A DNA stretch of 64,000 bases from Pseudodesulfovibrio sp. JC047. Its GTDB lineage: Bacteria; Desulfobacterota; Desulfovibrionia; Desulfovibrionales; Desulfovibrionaceae. The DNA lies in NCBI RefSeq assembly GCF_010468615.1, contig NZ_WUEH01000014.1, forward strand, positions 31,957 through 95,956. The letters are read 5' to 3'. Positions 17,600 through 26,321 of the stretch are shown piece by piece. The first letter of the stretch is position 1. Every line of letters begins with the position of its first letter. The translations under genes were made by a program, and so were the position numbers. The notes beneath the pieces are model-generated. The model saw nothing but the letters and a program-made list of their open reading frames with translations. It made no database searches and was not told the DNA's origin.

Positions 17600-18217
17600 T
17601 TATTCCGATGCTGCGTGGTGTGTGGCGTTGGGTGAGGGGAATGGGGAACCGGTGTGTTCAAGTCCCCCCTTGGAGAGTTCCTGCCGTACTTCATCGAGGT
17701 CGATGATCCGTGGCGGAACGAGAGAATACCCGGAGGCATCACACCAGTCGTGGTTGGTGGCAAAAACGGTGTCATACCGGATTTCATCGAGAATGTAGTA
17801 TCCCTCTTCGCCCATGATGCGGTCCCATTGGTGGACCATGAATTCGAACTTGGACGGATCAAACGGTCCCGGGGTCGTCCATTCCCAGGAAAATTTGCAC
17901 AGCTCGTTGTCAAAACCCAGTACGCAGAGATACTTGGCCTTGCTGTCCAGATACATGCGACGTCTGATCTTGAGAGGATTCGCCGTAATCAGGGAGGTGT
18001 CGAATTCGACGGGAACACCGTCCACCGTCACCTGAATGTGGCAGACGTCATCAATCCGCATTCCCCATGTGGCGGTCTTTCCCTTGCGCCACCAGTCGAG
18101 TGCCTTCATGGCATACACATCAGACCCATATTCATTGACGAGACCAGCGGTCTTTTCGGATATGGGATGGAGTGCGAGATCACATGAATGTCCATGTACA
18201 GTAAAAGCGATTTGCAT
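17600..18217 (-). CDS. Hypothetical protein (205 aa)
   Basis: I do not recognise a family. The protein is soluble with no signal peptide or membrane span. It is rich in aromatic residues, with strand-like segments (MQIAFTVHGHSCDLAL, CHIQVTVDGVPVEF, YLCVLGFDNELCKFSWEW) and a charged C-terminal tail. A good ribosome-binding site (AAGGAG) lies before the ATG, so it is very probably a real gene. It is monocistronic, convergent with the PAS kinase, with the long AT-rich intergenic region upstream. Some cysteines and histidines are scattered, but no metal-binding motif stands out. Confidence 0.65.
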   Translation of the reverse strand: MQIAFTVHGHSCDLALHPISEKTAGLVNEYGSDVYAMKALDWWRKGKTATWGMRIDDVCHIQVTVDGVPVEFDTSLITANPLKIRRRMYLDSKAKYLCVLGFDNELCKFSWEWTTPGPFDPSKFEFMVHQWDRIMGEEGYYILDEIRYDTVFATNHDWCDASGYSLVPPRIIDLDEVRQELSKGGLEHTGSPFPSPNATHHAASE

Positions 18218-18565
18218 GGTAAATTCTCCTTATTGTGACTTTTTCCCTTCGTGATATTTGTGTTTTTGCATAGGGTGTGCCTGAATAGATTTTTATATTC
18301 CTTGCTGTATTTATTCACTTGGAAATATTGGATTCTTTTTTGAAATCTGAAAATATGGCAACATTTGATGGAACGGCAAAGAGTCTTTTTTTGCCCGATA
18401 TTTGCCAGATCCTGCCACAACAAATGGTTGAAAATATGTGAAGCACGAATGTGGGGTACAGAATGGATGTGCCGAGATTCTTTGCAAGAAAGAAAATGTT
18501 TTTGCGGAAAAAGAATCTATTTGCGTGTTTTTTTTGGGTTCTTTTTGTGTGAAAGGTTTGTCCTG

Positions 18566-18594
18566 TTGACGCTTTTTTTGTGGAGGAGTATGTA
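18566..18594 (+). promoter_or_regulatory. Probable sigma-70 promoter of the Mo/W maturation operon
   Basis: TTGACG at 18566-18571 and TATGTA at 18589-18594 are separated by exactly 17 bases. Transcription would start near 18601 and give a leader of about 275 bases before the ATG at 18878. Such a long leader leaves room for a regulatory RNA. Confidence 0.45.
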
Positions 18595-18621
18595 AAAACC
18601 GTTTCGATGTTTTTGGTGTTG

Positions 18622-18661
18622 GAAAGGGTGCCCCTCCTTCAAGCTGTGTTGGAGGCCTTTC
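18622..18661 (+). ncRNA. Candidate structured leader (stem-loop) upstream of molybdopterin gene
   Basis: GAAAGG at 18622-18627 can pair with CCTTTC at 18656-18661, and CTCC at 18634-18637 with GGAG at 18651-18654, giving a two-part stem with an internal loop. It lies in the putative leader of a molybdenum-cofactor operon. I could not match it to the Moco riboswitch consensus, so it is only a candidate structure. Confidence 0.2.
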
Positions 18662-18794
18662 TGTGAAAATGTTGTCAATTGTATTGTGCTTGTTGCGGCA
18701 TAATTGTACAGAAACAAACACTGAAGAAAGCGGACAAGGCAAGGACGATATGTCGGACACGCTCTGTGGTGGAGAAAATTGTGTCTTGCATTAG

Positions 18795-18816
18795 GCTCAT
18801 TTGAGCATAGTGCTCA
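18795..18816. promoter_or_regulatory. Overlapping inverted repeats upstream of molybdopterin gene
   Basis: GCTCA-TT-TGAGC (18795-18806) overlaps TGAGCA-TAG-TGCTCA (18802-18816), so three half-sites lie in tandem 62 bases before the ATG. Only one of the two hairpins could form at a time. This could be an operator or an RNA switch in the leader. Confidence 0.4.
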
Positions 18817-18877
18817 TTGAAAGACGATCTTGGTGGAGAAGATATCTGCCTTTGACGGAATATGGAGTTGGCTGCTG

Positions 18878-19894
18878 ATGAAAACTGTTCACGTTCACGA
18901 TGCCGTCGGTATGGTGCTGTGTCATGATATGACGCGGATTGTCCCCGGAGAGACCAAGGGACCAGCGTTCAGAAAAGGTCATGTCATAGCTGAAGAAGAT
19001 ATCCCGTTGTTGTTGGATATCGGCAAGGAACACATTTATGTGCTCGATCTGGAAAAAGGAAAGATTCATGAAAACGAAGCGGCCGAGCGTATTTCGAAAG
19101 CCGCTGTCGGCCCGGGCATCACTTTATCCGAAGTGAGTGAAGGGCGCGTCAATTTTCAGGCCTCGCCCGGATTGCTCGATGTGAATGTTGAGGCCCTGAA
19201 TCGGATCAATTCCATTGAAGAAGTGGTCCTGGCCACCATGCATACCGGCCAGCAGGTCACTCAGGCCAGACCCGTGGCCGGAACACGGGTGGTTCCGCTG
19301 GTCATCGATGAATCGAAAATCGAGCGGGTCGAATCCATTTGTGCCGACTATCCCTATGTGGTCGGAGTCCGGCCATTCAAACATCGTCATGTCGGGCTGG
19401 TTACCACCGGGAGTGAAGTTTTTCACGGGCGTATTACAGACAAATTCGGTCCGGTCATTCGTAAAAAATTCAAGCAATTGGGATCAACCGTCATGGATCA
19501 GCGGTTGACATCTGACGACCCGTCCATGACCCGGGACGCCATCATGGCCTTTATTGCCGAAGGTGCTGAAATGGTGGTGGTCACGGGTGGCATGTCTGTT
19601 GATCCGGATGATCAGACGCCCACGGCCATCCGGGCCACTGGTGCCGAGGTCGTGACCTATGGTTCCCCAACTTTTCCTGGCGTCATGTTCATGCTCGCCA
19701 GACTTGGTGATGTGCCCATTCTCGGGCTGCCCGGGTGTGTCATGTACTACCGGGCTTCTGTTTTTGATCTTGTGGTGCCCCGCATTCTGGCCGGGGAAGA
19801 GATTTCTCGTGAGGACATTGTGGCTCTGGGCCACGGCGGATTTTGCGCTTCGTGTGATGTGTGTCGATACCCTATATGCCCCTTTGGTAAATAG
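18878..19894 (+). CDS. Molybdopterin-binding (MoeA/MogA-fold) protein
   Basis: 338 residues. The C-terminal part (about 165-320) is a MoCF_biosynth-type molybdopterin-binding domain with VGLVTTGSEVFHGRI, LTSDDPS, VVVTGGMSVDPDD and a LGLPG segment, as in MoeA, MogA and CinA. The N-terminal part (MKTVHVHDAVGMVLCHDMT) is typical of the Desulfovibrio version of this family. The protein ends in a cysteine cluster (CASCDVCRYPICPFG) that could bind metal. The ATG at 18878 is chosen over a TTG at 18830 because the family starts there. It probably handles molybdenum cofactor insertion or delivery for Mop, whose gene follows 74 bases downstream. Confidence 0.85.
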   Translation: MKTVHVHDAVGMVLCHDMTRIVPGETKGPAFRKGHVIAEEDIPLLLDIGKEHIYVLDLEKGKIHENEAAERISKAAVGPGITLSEVSEGRVNFQASPGLLDVNVEALNRINSIEEVVLATMHTGQQVTQARPVAGTRVVPLVIDESKIERVESICADYPYVVGVRPFKHRHVGLVTTGSEVFHGRITDKFGPVIRKKFKQLGSTVMDQRLTSDDPSMTRDAIMAFIAEGAEMVVVTGGMSVDPDDQTPTAIRATGAEVVTYGSPTFPGVMFMLARLGDVPILGLPGCVMYYRASVFDLVVPRILAGEEISREDIVALGHGGFCASCDVCRYPICPFGK

Positions 19895-19968
19895 TCATTG
19901 GATCGCGACTTTCATTTTGAGATTCGCAACAGCGAGACAGTCATATACTTTCAAGGAGGAATACTGTC

Positions 19969-22683
19969 ATGATTAAACGGACTCTTATGGTGAACGGCAT
20001 TGCCCGGCAGGTCGTCTGTGAAGCAGACGAATCTCTGGCCAATGTCCTGCGTGAAAACCTGGGCCTGACAAGTGTGAAGGTCGGTTGTAATACCGGTCAA
20101 TGCGGCAGTTGCAGTATCATCAAGGATGGAAAGTTGATCCGTTCTTGCACCATGAAGATGAAACGTGTCAAAAATGGTTCGAAAGTTATGACCCTCGAAG
20201 GGCTTGGCACACCGGATAACCTGCATCCCATCCAGTTGGCCTGGATCGCGTATGGCGGTGCCCAATGCGGTTTCTGTTCGCCGGGTTTCCTGATGTCCAC
20301 GTATGCCTTGTTGGGAACCAATCCCAAACCGACGCGCGAGGAAGTGCGTGACTGGTTCCAGAAACATCGTAATGCCTGCCGGTGCACCGGGTACAAACCG
20401 CTGGTCGACGCCGTTATGGCGGCTGCCGAGGTCCTGCGGGGCGACAAGAGCAAGGACGATCTGATCTTCAAGATTCCCGAAGACGGTCGTATTTGGGGCA
20501 CCAATTATCCGCGTCCTTCGGCTGTTGCCAAGGTCACGGGGACGTGGGACTTCGGTGCGGACGTCGGTTTGCGTCTGCCTCCTGGAACCTTGCAGTGCCA
20601 GCTGGTGCAAGCCGAGGTTTCTCATGCGAAAATTTTGTCTATTGATACCTCCGAGGCCGAAGCTGTCCCGGGTGTGTACAAGGTCGTCACCGCACAGGAC
20701 GTCAAAGGCAAAAACCGGATTACCGGTCTGATTACCTTCCCCTCCAACAAGGGTGACGGTTGGGATCGTCCCATTCTGTGTGACGAAAAGGTCTTCCAGT
20801 ATGGTGATGCTCTCGCCATTGTCTGCGCCGATACATTGGCCGCAGCCAAGGAAGGGGCCGCAAAGGTCAAGGTGGAGCTGGAACAACTGCCCGAGTACAT
20901 GAGTGCCCCGGCGGCCATGGCTGATGACGCCATGGAAATTCATCCTGGCACGCCCAATGTGTATTACGAACAGAAAGTGGCCAAGGGTGAAGACACGGCG
21001 CCCATTTTCGAAAAAGCAGACGTGGTCATCGAAGGTGACTACTACACCCAACGTCAGCCGCATATGCCCATCGAGCCGGATGTTGGATTTGCGTACATGG
21101 ATGAAGACAAACTGGTCATTCACTCAAAATCCATCGGTATTCACCTGCATCTGTACATGATTGCTCCCGGTCTGGGCATGGAACCTGAAAAGATGGTGCT
21201 GGTTCAGAATCCCACAGGGGGAACGTTTGGATACAAGTTCTCGCCGACCATGGAAGCATTGGTTGGCGCAGCCGCCATGGCAACCGGTCGTCCGGTGTAC
21301 CTGAATTACACCTGGAAACAACAGCAGACGTATACCGGCAAACGTTCGCCGCAATTTACCACCGTGCGCATGGCTGCCACCAAGGAAGGCAAGTTGCTCG
21401 GTATGGAAACGGATTGGACCGTGGACCATGGCCCATATTCCGAATTCGGTGATCTGCTGACCCTGCGAGGTGCCCAGTATATCGGTGCCGGATATGATAT
21501 TCCCGCGATTCGTGGTGAAGGGCGGACCGTGTGTACCAACCATTGTTGGGGCGCGGCCTTCCGTGGTTATGGTGCTCCCGAGGCGGAATTCCCCTCTGAA
21601 GTGCTCATGGATGAGCTGGCCGAAAAACTTGGGATGGACCCGCTCGATCTGCGGTACAAGAACGTCTATCGCAAGGGCTCGACCACGCCGACCGGTCAGG
21701 ACCCGGAAGTCTATTCCCTGCCTGAGATGATCGATAGGATTCGTCCCAAATATGCGGAAGCCAAGAAACAGGCTGCCGAGCAGTCCACTGACGCGATCAA
21801 ACGCGGCGTGGGTATCTCTGTTGGTGTCTATGGGTCCGGTCTGGACGGCCCTGATACCGCTGAAGTCGATATCGCGTTGAACGAAGACAATACCGTGACC
21901 GTGTTCACTGCGTGGGGCGATCATGGACAGGGTGCTGATATGGGAACTTTGGGCACGGCGCACGAAGCGTTGCGGCCCATGAACCTGTCTCCTGACCAGA
22001 TTCATCTGGTGATGGGTGACACCAGCTTGGCTCCGAATGCGGGACCGGCTGGCGGCAGTCGTTCGCAGGTTGTTGTTGGTCAGGCGACCAAGAATGCCTG
22101 TGATTTGCTGGTCGCGGCCATGAAGAAAAAGGACGGAACCTTCCGCACCTATGAAGAAATGGTCGCCGAGGAACTGGACCTCCGGTACAACGGTAAGTGG
22201 ACGGCTCCTGCCAATGACTGCGATGAAAACGGTCAGGGAAATCCGTTCTGCTGCTATATGTACGGCGTGTTCCTGTCCCAGGTCGCCGTGGATGTCGCGA
22301 CCGGAAAGACCACGGTAGAGAAAATGGTCACTGTCGCCGATATCGGTGTGGTGAACAACTACCTGCTGGTGGATGGTCAGATTCACGGTGGTGTTGCCCA
22401 GGGTATCGGCCTTGCCTTGAGTGAGGATTATGAGGATATCAAGAAACATTCCACCATGGTTGGTGCCGGACTGCCCTACATCAAGCAGATTCCGGATGAC
22501 ATGGAGATCATTTACGTGGAAACCCCGCGTCCCGATGGTCCCTTTGGCGCGTCCGGTGTCGGTGAAATGCCGCTGACCGCACCTCATGCAGCCATTATCA
22601 ATGCTATCTATAATGCCTGCGGTGCCCGAATCAGGAAACTGCCTGCCTACCCTGAAAAGGTGTTGGCGGCCATGAAGGTGTAA
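19969..22683 (+). CDS. mop: Aldehyde oxidoreductase, molybdenum-binding (Mop type)
   Basis: 904 residues, about the same length as the D. gigas aldehyde oxidoreductase (xanthine oxidase family) and similar along its entire length. The N-terminal plant-type 2Fe-2S domain has CNTGQCGSC; the second 2Fe-2S domain has CGFCSPGF and CRCTGYKPL. The molybdopterin domains follow, with GGTFGYKFSP, AFRGYGAPEAEFPSE and the active-site region GPFGASGVGEMPLT carrying the catalytic glutamate. It oxidises aldehydes to carboxylic acids using molybdopterin cytosine dinucleotide. There is no FAD domain, so electrons leave through the Fe-S clusters, typically to flavodoxin. A GGAGGAAT ribosome-binding site supports the start. 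A strong terminator follows, yet the downstream genes are the likely maturation set. Confidence 0.97.
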   Translation: MIKRTLMVNGIARQVVCEADESLANVLRENLGLTSVKVGCNTGQCGSCSIIKDGKLIRSCTMKMKRVKNGSKVMTLEGLGTPDNLHPIQLAWIAYGGAQCGFCSPGFLMSTYALLGTNPKPTREEVRDWFQKHRNACRCTGYKPLVDAVMAAAEVLRGDKSKDDLIFKIPEDGRIWGTNYPRPSAVAKVTGTWDFGADVGLRLPPGTLQCQLVQAEVSHAKILSIDTSEAEAVPGVYKVVTAQDVKGKNRITGLITFPSNKGDGWDRPILCDEKVFQYGDALAIVCADTLAAAKEGAAKVKVELEQLPEYMSAPAAMADDAMEIHPGTPNVYYEQKVAKGEDTAPIFEKADVVIEGDYYTQRQPHMPIEPDVGFAYMDEDKLVIHSKSIGIHLHLYMIAPGLGMEPEKMVLVQNPTGGTFGYKFSPTMEALVGAAAMATGRPVYLNYTWKQQQTYTGKRSPQFTTVRMAATKEGKLLGMETDWTVDHGPYSEFGDLLTLRGAQYIGAGYDIPAIRGEGRTVCTNHCWGAAFRGYGAPEAEFPSEVLMDELAEKLGMDPLDLRYKNVYRKGSTTPTGQDPEVYSLPEMIDRIRPKYAEAKKQAAEQSTDAIKRGVGISVGVYGSGLDGPDTAEVDIALNEDNTVTVFTAWGDHGQGADMGTLGTAHEALRPMNLSPDQIHLVMGDTSLAPNAGPAGGSRSQVVVGQATKNACDLLVAAMKKKDGTFRTYEEMVAEELDLRYNGKWTAPANDCDENGQGNPFCCYMYGVFLSQVAVDVATGKTTVEKMVTVADIGVVNNYLLVDGQIHGGVAQGIGLALSEDYEDIKKHSTMVGAGLPYIKQIPDDMEIIYVETPRPDGPFGASGVGEMPLTAPHAAIINAIYNACGARIRKLPAYPEKVLAAMKV

Positions 22684-22702
22684 AGAATAGACCGTACCAT
22701 TG

Positions 22703-22733
22703 GCGGCCCGTGCCTCGGCACGGGCCGCTTTTT
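22703..22733 (+). terminator. Intrinsic terminator after mop
   Basis: A nearly perfect GC-rich stem (GCGGCCCGTGC with its complement, loop CTCG) is followed by TTTTT. It should end or attenuate transcription after mop. The downstream maturation genes could then be transcribed at a lower level by read-through, which would fit enzyme-versus-maturase stoichiometry. Confidence 0.85.
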
Positions 22734-22749
22734 CCATGAGTGGGGAGAT

Positions 22750-25002
22750 ATGGAACAGGCCGAATTGAGACAGTGGGAACAGCAATGTGTGCAAGAGGAA
22801 GTGCCGTGGTGCCTCGCGGCGTGTCCGCTGCATGTTGATGCCAAGGCTTTTTGTGCCTTGATGGCGCAACAGCGGTGGGACAAGGCGTGGATGGTTTTGG
22901 CCAAGACACTTCCTGTGCCCGGCATACTGGCTCGGTTGTGCGATGCGCCGTGTCAGGAAGTCTGTGTGCGCAAGGATGTGGGTGGAGCGATCGAAATGGG
23001 CCGTTTGGAACGGTTTTGCGCCGAGAACGCCAAGCCCGTGGCGCCGCCTCGACGGCTGCCGTCCCGGGGAAAATCCATTGCCGTGTTCGGTGGTGGCTTG
23101 ACCGGCCTGTGCGGTGCGTGGGAATTGGCCCGCCGGGGATTTGACGTAACCCTGTCTTGTTCGGTTGTGGGTGAAGGCTTGCCCGCATTGCCGGACGGTG
23201 TGTTGGATGCGGAAGTGGCCAGCCTTGAAAAATTGGGTGTTGTCATTCGGCGCAGTGAGTCGCTACCGCTTGAACGGTTGCAGGACTGCCTCGTGGACAG
23301 CGATGCCGCGTTCATTGATTCGGCGAGTGTGCCGGAAGACTGGACGGTGTTTCTGGGTGAGCCGGATGCGATGACGCTTGGAACCACGCAACTCGGCGTT
23401 TTTTCGAGTCCGGCAGGAGAATCATCCGCGATTATGCAGGCGGCCGCTGGTCGTCGAGCCGCCAATTCCGTGGAGCGGTTCACGCAGGGCGTGTCCATGG
23501 TGTCGGGCCGCGATCATGAAGGGCCGTATGCAACGCGTTTGTTTACCAATTTGGCCTCTGTTGACGTGGTTGAGCCGATCAAGACATCGGGTCCGTATTC
23601 CGAAGACACTGCTCGTGATGAGGCGAAACGGTGTCTGCAATGCGAATGTATGGAATGTGTCAAAGGGTGCGAATACCTGCGCCATTTCAACTATTATCCC
23701 AAGGTGTACGTCCGGCAGGTGTACAATAACGAGTCCATTGTCATGGGCACGAGACAGGCCAATACCCTGATTAATTCCTGTATGTTGTGCGGATTGTGCG
23801 AAACCGTGTGCCCCGAAGATTTTTCCATGGCCGACGTATGCCTTCAGGCGCGACAGACCATGGTCGAAACCGGAAAAATGCCGCAGTCAGCCCATGAATT
23901 CGCCTTGCGCGACATGGCCTTTGCGGATGGGGACAGGTGTACGTTGGCCCGTCATGCTCCGGGCGAATCTTCCAGTGAATATGTCTTTTTTCCTGGCTGT
24001 CAGTTGACGGCGTCTGATCCCGAAGGGGTCATGGCAGCGTATGGCGACCTCCGGGATCGGCTCGGAGCTGTCGGATTGATGCTGCATTGTTGCAGTGCCC
24101 CGGCAGCGTGGGCGGGACGTCAGGCTTTGGCCGAGGCATCCATGGCGACGCTCAAGCAACAGTGGGAGGATTTGGGCTGTCCCCGAATCATTGCAGCCTG
24201 TCCCACCTGTCTGAAGACATTGCGTCAGGGATTGCCGGATGTCGAAATCCTTTCGCATTGGTCAATATTGCGGGCCGTGGGGCTGCCGTCGGGTGCGATG
24301 TCGGTACCGTGTCCGTTGGCGGTCAATGATCCCTGTGCAGCTCGATATGATCCGCTTTTGCGCGAGGATGTCCGGGCCGTGCTGGATCGGATGCGGGTCG
24401 AGATGGTCGAGCCTGCGTACAATGGGGAGTTGGCCCAGTGTTGCGGGTATGGCGGGCTTGTCTCCGAAGCCAATCCGGATCTGGGGCTGGCGGTGGCCGA
24501 TGTACGTGCCAAGGGAGCGGATGAGGATTTTGTGACCTATTGCATCATGTGTCGTGACATGATCGCCAAGACCGGAAAGCGGGCCATGCATGTGTATGAT
24601 TTGCTCTATCCACGGCAGGACGATCCCGCAGCGCGTCCTTCCCCCGGATATTCGGCCCGGCGGGAAAATCGGGTTCGACTCAAGGAACAATTGCTCCGGG
24701 ATGTGTGGGGACAGGACGAGACACATACTGTCGAACCGTATGAATCCATTGAGTTTGATGTGACAGACGCGGTTGCGCGCAGCATGGAGGATCGGCGGAT
24801 TTTGAAGAGCGACATCCAGAAAGTGCTGTTGCAAGCCAGAGAGTCTGGGACGCGTCTGGTGAATCGCGAGACCGGCTATTTTCTCGCGAGTTTTCGACCT
24901 GTGGTAATGACCTATTGGGTTGAATATGAAGAAAGGGCCGCAGGACTTTTGGTGCATCGGGTCTGGTGTCATCGAATGAAGATACAGGGGGCGCAGCCAT
25001 GA
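22750..25002 (+). CDS. Pyridine nucleotide-disulfide oxidoreductase-like / dicluster Fe-S protein
   Basis: 750 residues in several blocks. Residues about 15-100 form a GltD-type N-terminal Fe-S domain (CLAACPLHVD, LCDAPCQEVCV). A Rossmann glycine motif GGGLTGLCGAWELARRG lies near 115. A degraded flavin region follows to about 285. Two 4Fe-4S-like clusters follow (CLQCECMECVKGC and CMLCGLCETVCP). HdrB/GlpC-like CCG motifs come next (FFPGCQL, CCSAPA, ACPTC, NDPCAARYD, CCGYGGL), then a novel C-terminal domain of about 120 residues. It probably moves electrons between a pyridine nucleotide or flavin and a heterodisulfide-like site. I recall a DVU_1558-type family of this arrangement. The stop overlaps the next start by ATGA. 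Confidence 0.8.
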   Translation: MEQAELRQWEQQCVQEEVPWCLAACPLHVDAKAFCALMAQQRWDKAWMVLAKTLPVPGILARLCDAPCQEVCVRKDVGGAIEMGRLERFCAENAKPVAPPRRLPSRGKSIAVFGGGLTGLCGAWELARRGFDVTLSCSVVGEGLPALPDGVLDAEVASLEKLGVVIRRSESLPLERLQDCLVDSDAAFIDSASVPEDWTVFLGEPDAMTLGTTQLGVFSSPAGESSAIMQAAAGRRAANSVERFTQGVSMVSGRDHEGPYATRLFTNLASVDVVEPIKTSGPYSEDTARDEAKRCLQCECMECVKGCEYLRHFNYYPKVYVRQVYNNESIVMGTRQANTLINSCMLCGLCETVCPEDFSMADVCLQARQTMVETGKMPQSAHEFALRDMAFADGDRCTLARHAPGESSSEYVFFPGCQLTASDPEGVMAAYGDLRDRLGAVGLMLHCCSAPAAWAGRQALAEASMATLKQQWEDLGCPRIIAACPTCLKTLRQGLPDVEILSHWSILRAVGLPSGAMSVPCPLAVNDPCAARYDPLLREDVRAVLDRMRVEMVEPAYNGELAQCCGYGGLVSEANPDLGLAVADVRAKGADEDFVTYCIMCRDMIAKTGKRAMHVYDLLYPRQDDPAARPSPGYSARRENRVRLKEQLLRDVWGQDETHTVEPYESIEFDVTDAVARSMEDRRILKSDIQKVLLQARESGTRLVNRETGYFLASFRPVVMTYWVEYEERAAGLLVHRVWCHRMKIQGAQP

Positions 25003-25214
25003 GTGTCATCAAGGTACCGGAAGCGGATATTGCGGGCTGGACCTGCGCGACATGTGGAACGGAATTGGTGCTGGCTCCGGTGGAGCTGGAATATCTTGAT
25101 TCCCTGTTCAATGTGGAATTGCCACGATGTCCTTCCTGCGGGTTCGTGTACATCCCGGAAGGGCTGGCTCTCGGGAAAATGCATCAGGTCGAGCAGTTGC
25201 TGGAGGACAAGTGA
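24999..25214 (+). CDS. Small zinc-ribbon/redox protein, DVU_1557-like
   Basis: 71 residues with two CxxC knuckles (CATCG and CPSCG) about 30 residues apart, forming a rubredoxin- or zinc-ribbon-like fold. The ATG at 24999 overlaps the stop of the preceding gene (ATGA), and the stop overlaps the next start (GTGA), so it is translationally coupled on both sides. I recall a DVU_1557 family described as a redox protein in the same genomic setting. The role may be electron or metal transfer during Mop maturation. That is inference from position. Confidence 0.75.
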   Translation: MSVIKVPEADIAGWTCATCGTELVLAPVELEYLDSLFNVELPRCPSCGFVYIPEGLALGKMHQVEQLLEDK

Positions 25215-25876
25215 CGCCTTCGACAACAGAAATCCCGTTGTGGGAGCACCCCGTTTTGCGTGCGGCTGCCGGGGAAACCCTGCGACCCGGCGGGTTTGCG
25301 ATCACGGATCGGGCAGCGGCTCTGATCGGCCTTGTGCCCGGCTGGCGCGTGCTTGACGTAGGCAGTGGACTGGGGGTCACGGTGGACCGACTTCGTGCCC
25401 GTTTTGGCGTTGAAAGTTGGGGGGTAGAGCTGTCCGGATCACAGATCGCCCGTGGAGACGCTCGTCATGTCATTCAGGCTCGTGGGGATGTATTGCCCTT
25501 TGCGGATGGGACCTTTGATGCGGTCTTTTGTGAATGTGTGCTGTCCCTGTTCGAGAACCCTCGGCAGGGGCTTGCGGAGTTTCATCGTGTCATTCGGCCG
25601 CAGGGGGTTGTCGTGCTGGCGGACCTTTATGCCGAGGGGCGAATTGAGTCCTCGGGGAATTCCTGCGGGGAGAGGGCGGTTTCACTCGCAACGACGCGGA
25701 CGCAAATCGAGGCGTGTGGATTTTCTGTCCGTCTGGTGGAGGACCATACCGATCAATTGAAAAATTTGGCGGCGAAATTGGTGTTCGCCGGAGACCATCG
25801 GGCCGGGGGATGTGGTTGTGGTCTCGGGTATTATCTCATGATTGCGCAAAAAGAGGGAGAGCCTCATGGTGGATGA
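25211..25876 (+). CDS. SAM-dependent methyltransferase, DVU_1556-like
   Basis: 221 residues from a GTG at 25211 that overlaps the upstream stop (GTGA). It is a class I methyltransferase: VLDVGSGLGVTVDRL is the SAM-binding loop, GVELSGSQIARG the acidic strand-2 end, ARGDVLPFADGTFDAVFCECVLSLF motifs II and III, and HRVIRPQGVVVLAD motif IV. The C-terminal GGCGCGLGYYLM is cysteine-rich and unusual. The longer open frame upstream lies inside the zinc-ribbon gene and is a shadow. The substrate is unknown; the neighbours suggest the radical SAM product, a cofactor or a cysteine-rich protein. Confidence 0.82.
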   Translation: MTPSTTEIPLWEHPVLRAAAGETLRPGGFAITDRAAALIGLVPGWRVLDVGSGLGVTVDRLRARFGVESWGVELSGSQIARGDARHVIQARGDVLPFADGTFDAVFCECVLSLFENPRQGLAEFHRVIRPQGVVVLADLYAEGRIESSGNSCGERAVSLATTRTQIEACGFSVRLVEDHTDQLKNLAAKLVFAGDHRAGGCGCGLGYYLMIAQKEGEPHGG

Positions 25877-26321
25877 GACGGGTCTCAAGATGATGGAATA
25901 CGGCGGCAAGGGCTATTGTTGCAGCCAGATTGTGCTGTTGCTGGCCTTGGACGAAATGGGGCGGGACAACCCTGATCTGATCCGGGCCGCTGCTGGATTG
26001 TGCAATGGGCTTGGCGACTGTTCCGGTCCCTGTGGCGTGTATACCGGCGCGGCGTTGCTGCTTGGTCTGTATGGGGGCAAGGGGTTGGATATGGAAGAAT
26101 CCGTGGAGATCCTGCCGTTGATGCTTGAACAGTTGCGGGAGTGGTTTGCCCAGACCACATTGGAATACGGCGGTATGGCGTGTCAGGATATTCTGGATGG
26201 CCGGTGTGGACAGCCGGATGTGGCACGATGCGGCGGTTTGCTGGCCGCAACCTATGAGCAGGTCCGTGCGATTCTGGTTGAGCATGGACTGGATCCGTCC
26301 GAAGGACGTGATGTTCCATGA
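25866..26321 (+). CDS. C_GCAxxG_C_C family protein, DVU_1555-like
   Basis: 151 residues. It has the spaced cysteines of the C_GCAxxG_C_C (putative redox-active) family: YCCSQ near residue 19, LCNGLGDCSGPCGVYTGAAL near 45-65, and cysteines in GMACQD, GRCGQP and ARCGG. The central GCA is replaced by PCGVYTG, a slight variant. The ATG at 25866 has a GGGAGAG ribosome-binding site and lies within the end of the methyltransferase gene. These proteins are thought to bind metal or act in redox chemistry; no function is proven. It is coupled to the radical SAM gene by ATGA. Confidence 0.8.
   Translation: MVDETGLKMMEYGGKGYCCSQIVLLLALDEMGRDNPDLIRAAAGLCNGLGDCSGPCGVYTGAALLLGLYGGKGLDMEESVEILPLMLEQLREWFAQTTLEYGGMACQDILDGRCGQPDVARCGGLLAATYEQVRAILVEHGLDPSEGRDVP

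Larger units (their letters stand above)
18218..18877. other. 660-base AT-rich intergenic region between divergent genes
   Basis: It separates the orphan gene (minus) from the molybdopterin-binding protein gene (plus). It is richer in A and T than its surroundings. Open frames here lack ribosome-binding sites and resemble no protein. It holds a probable promoter, a stem-loop and overlapping inverted repeats listed separately. Nothing was recognised in 18240-18560. Confidence 0.6.

Noticed and set aside
18365..18595. Small open frames in the AT-rich intergenic region
   Set aside because: No ribosome-binding site, cysteine/phenylalanine-biased translation and overlap with the predicted promoter.
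18601..18877. Moco riboswitch in the leader of the molybdopterin operon
   Set aside because: The context fits, but I could not align the sequence to the known conserved core. It is kept only as a candidate structured leader.
19951..22869. Long antisense open frames (390 and 581 codons) opposite mop
   Set aside because: They lie fully opposite a gene with unmistakable similarity to D. gigas Mop, have His/Arg-rich shadow composition, and lack ribosome-binding sites.
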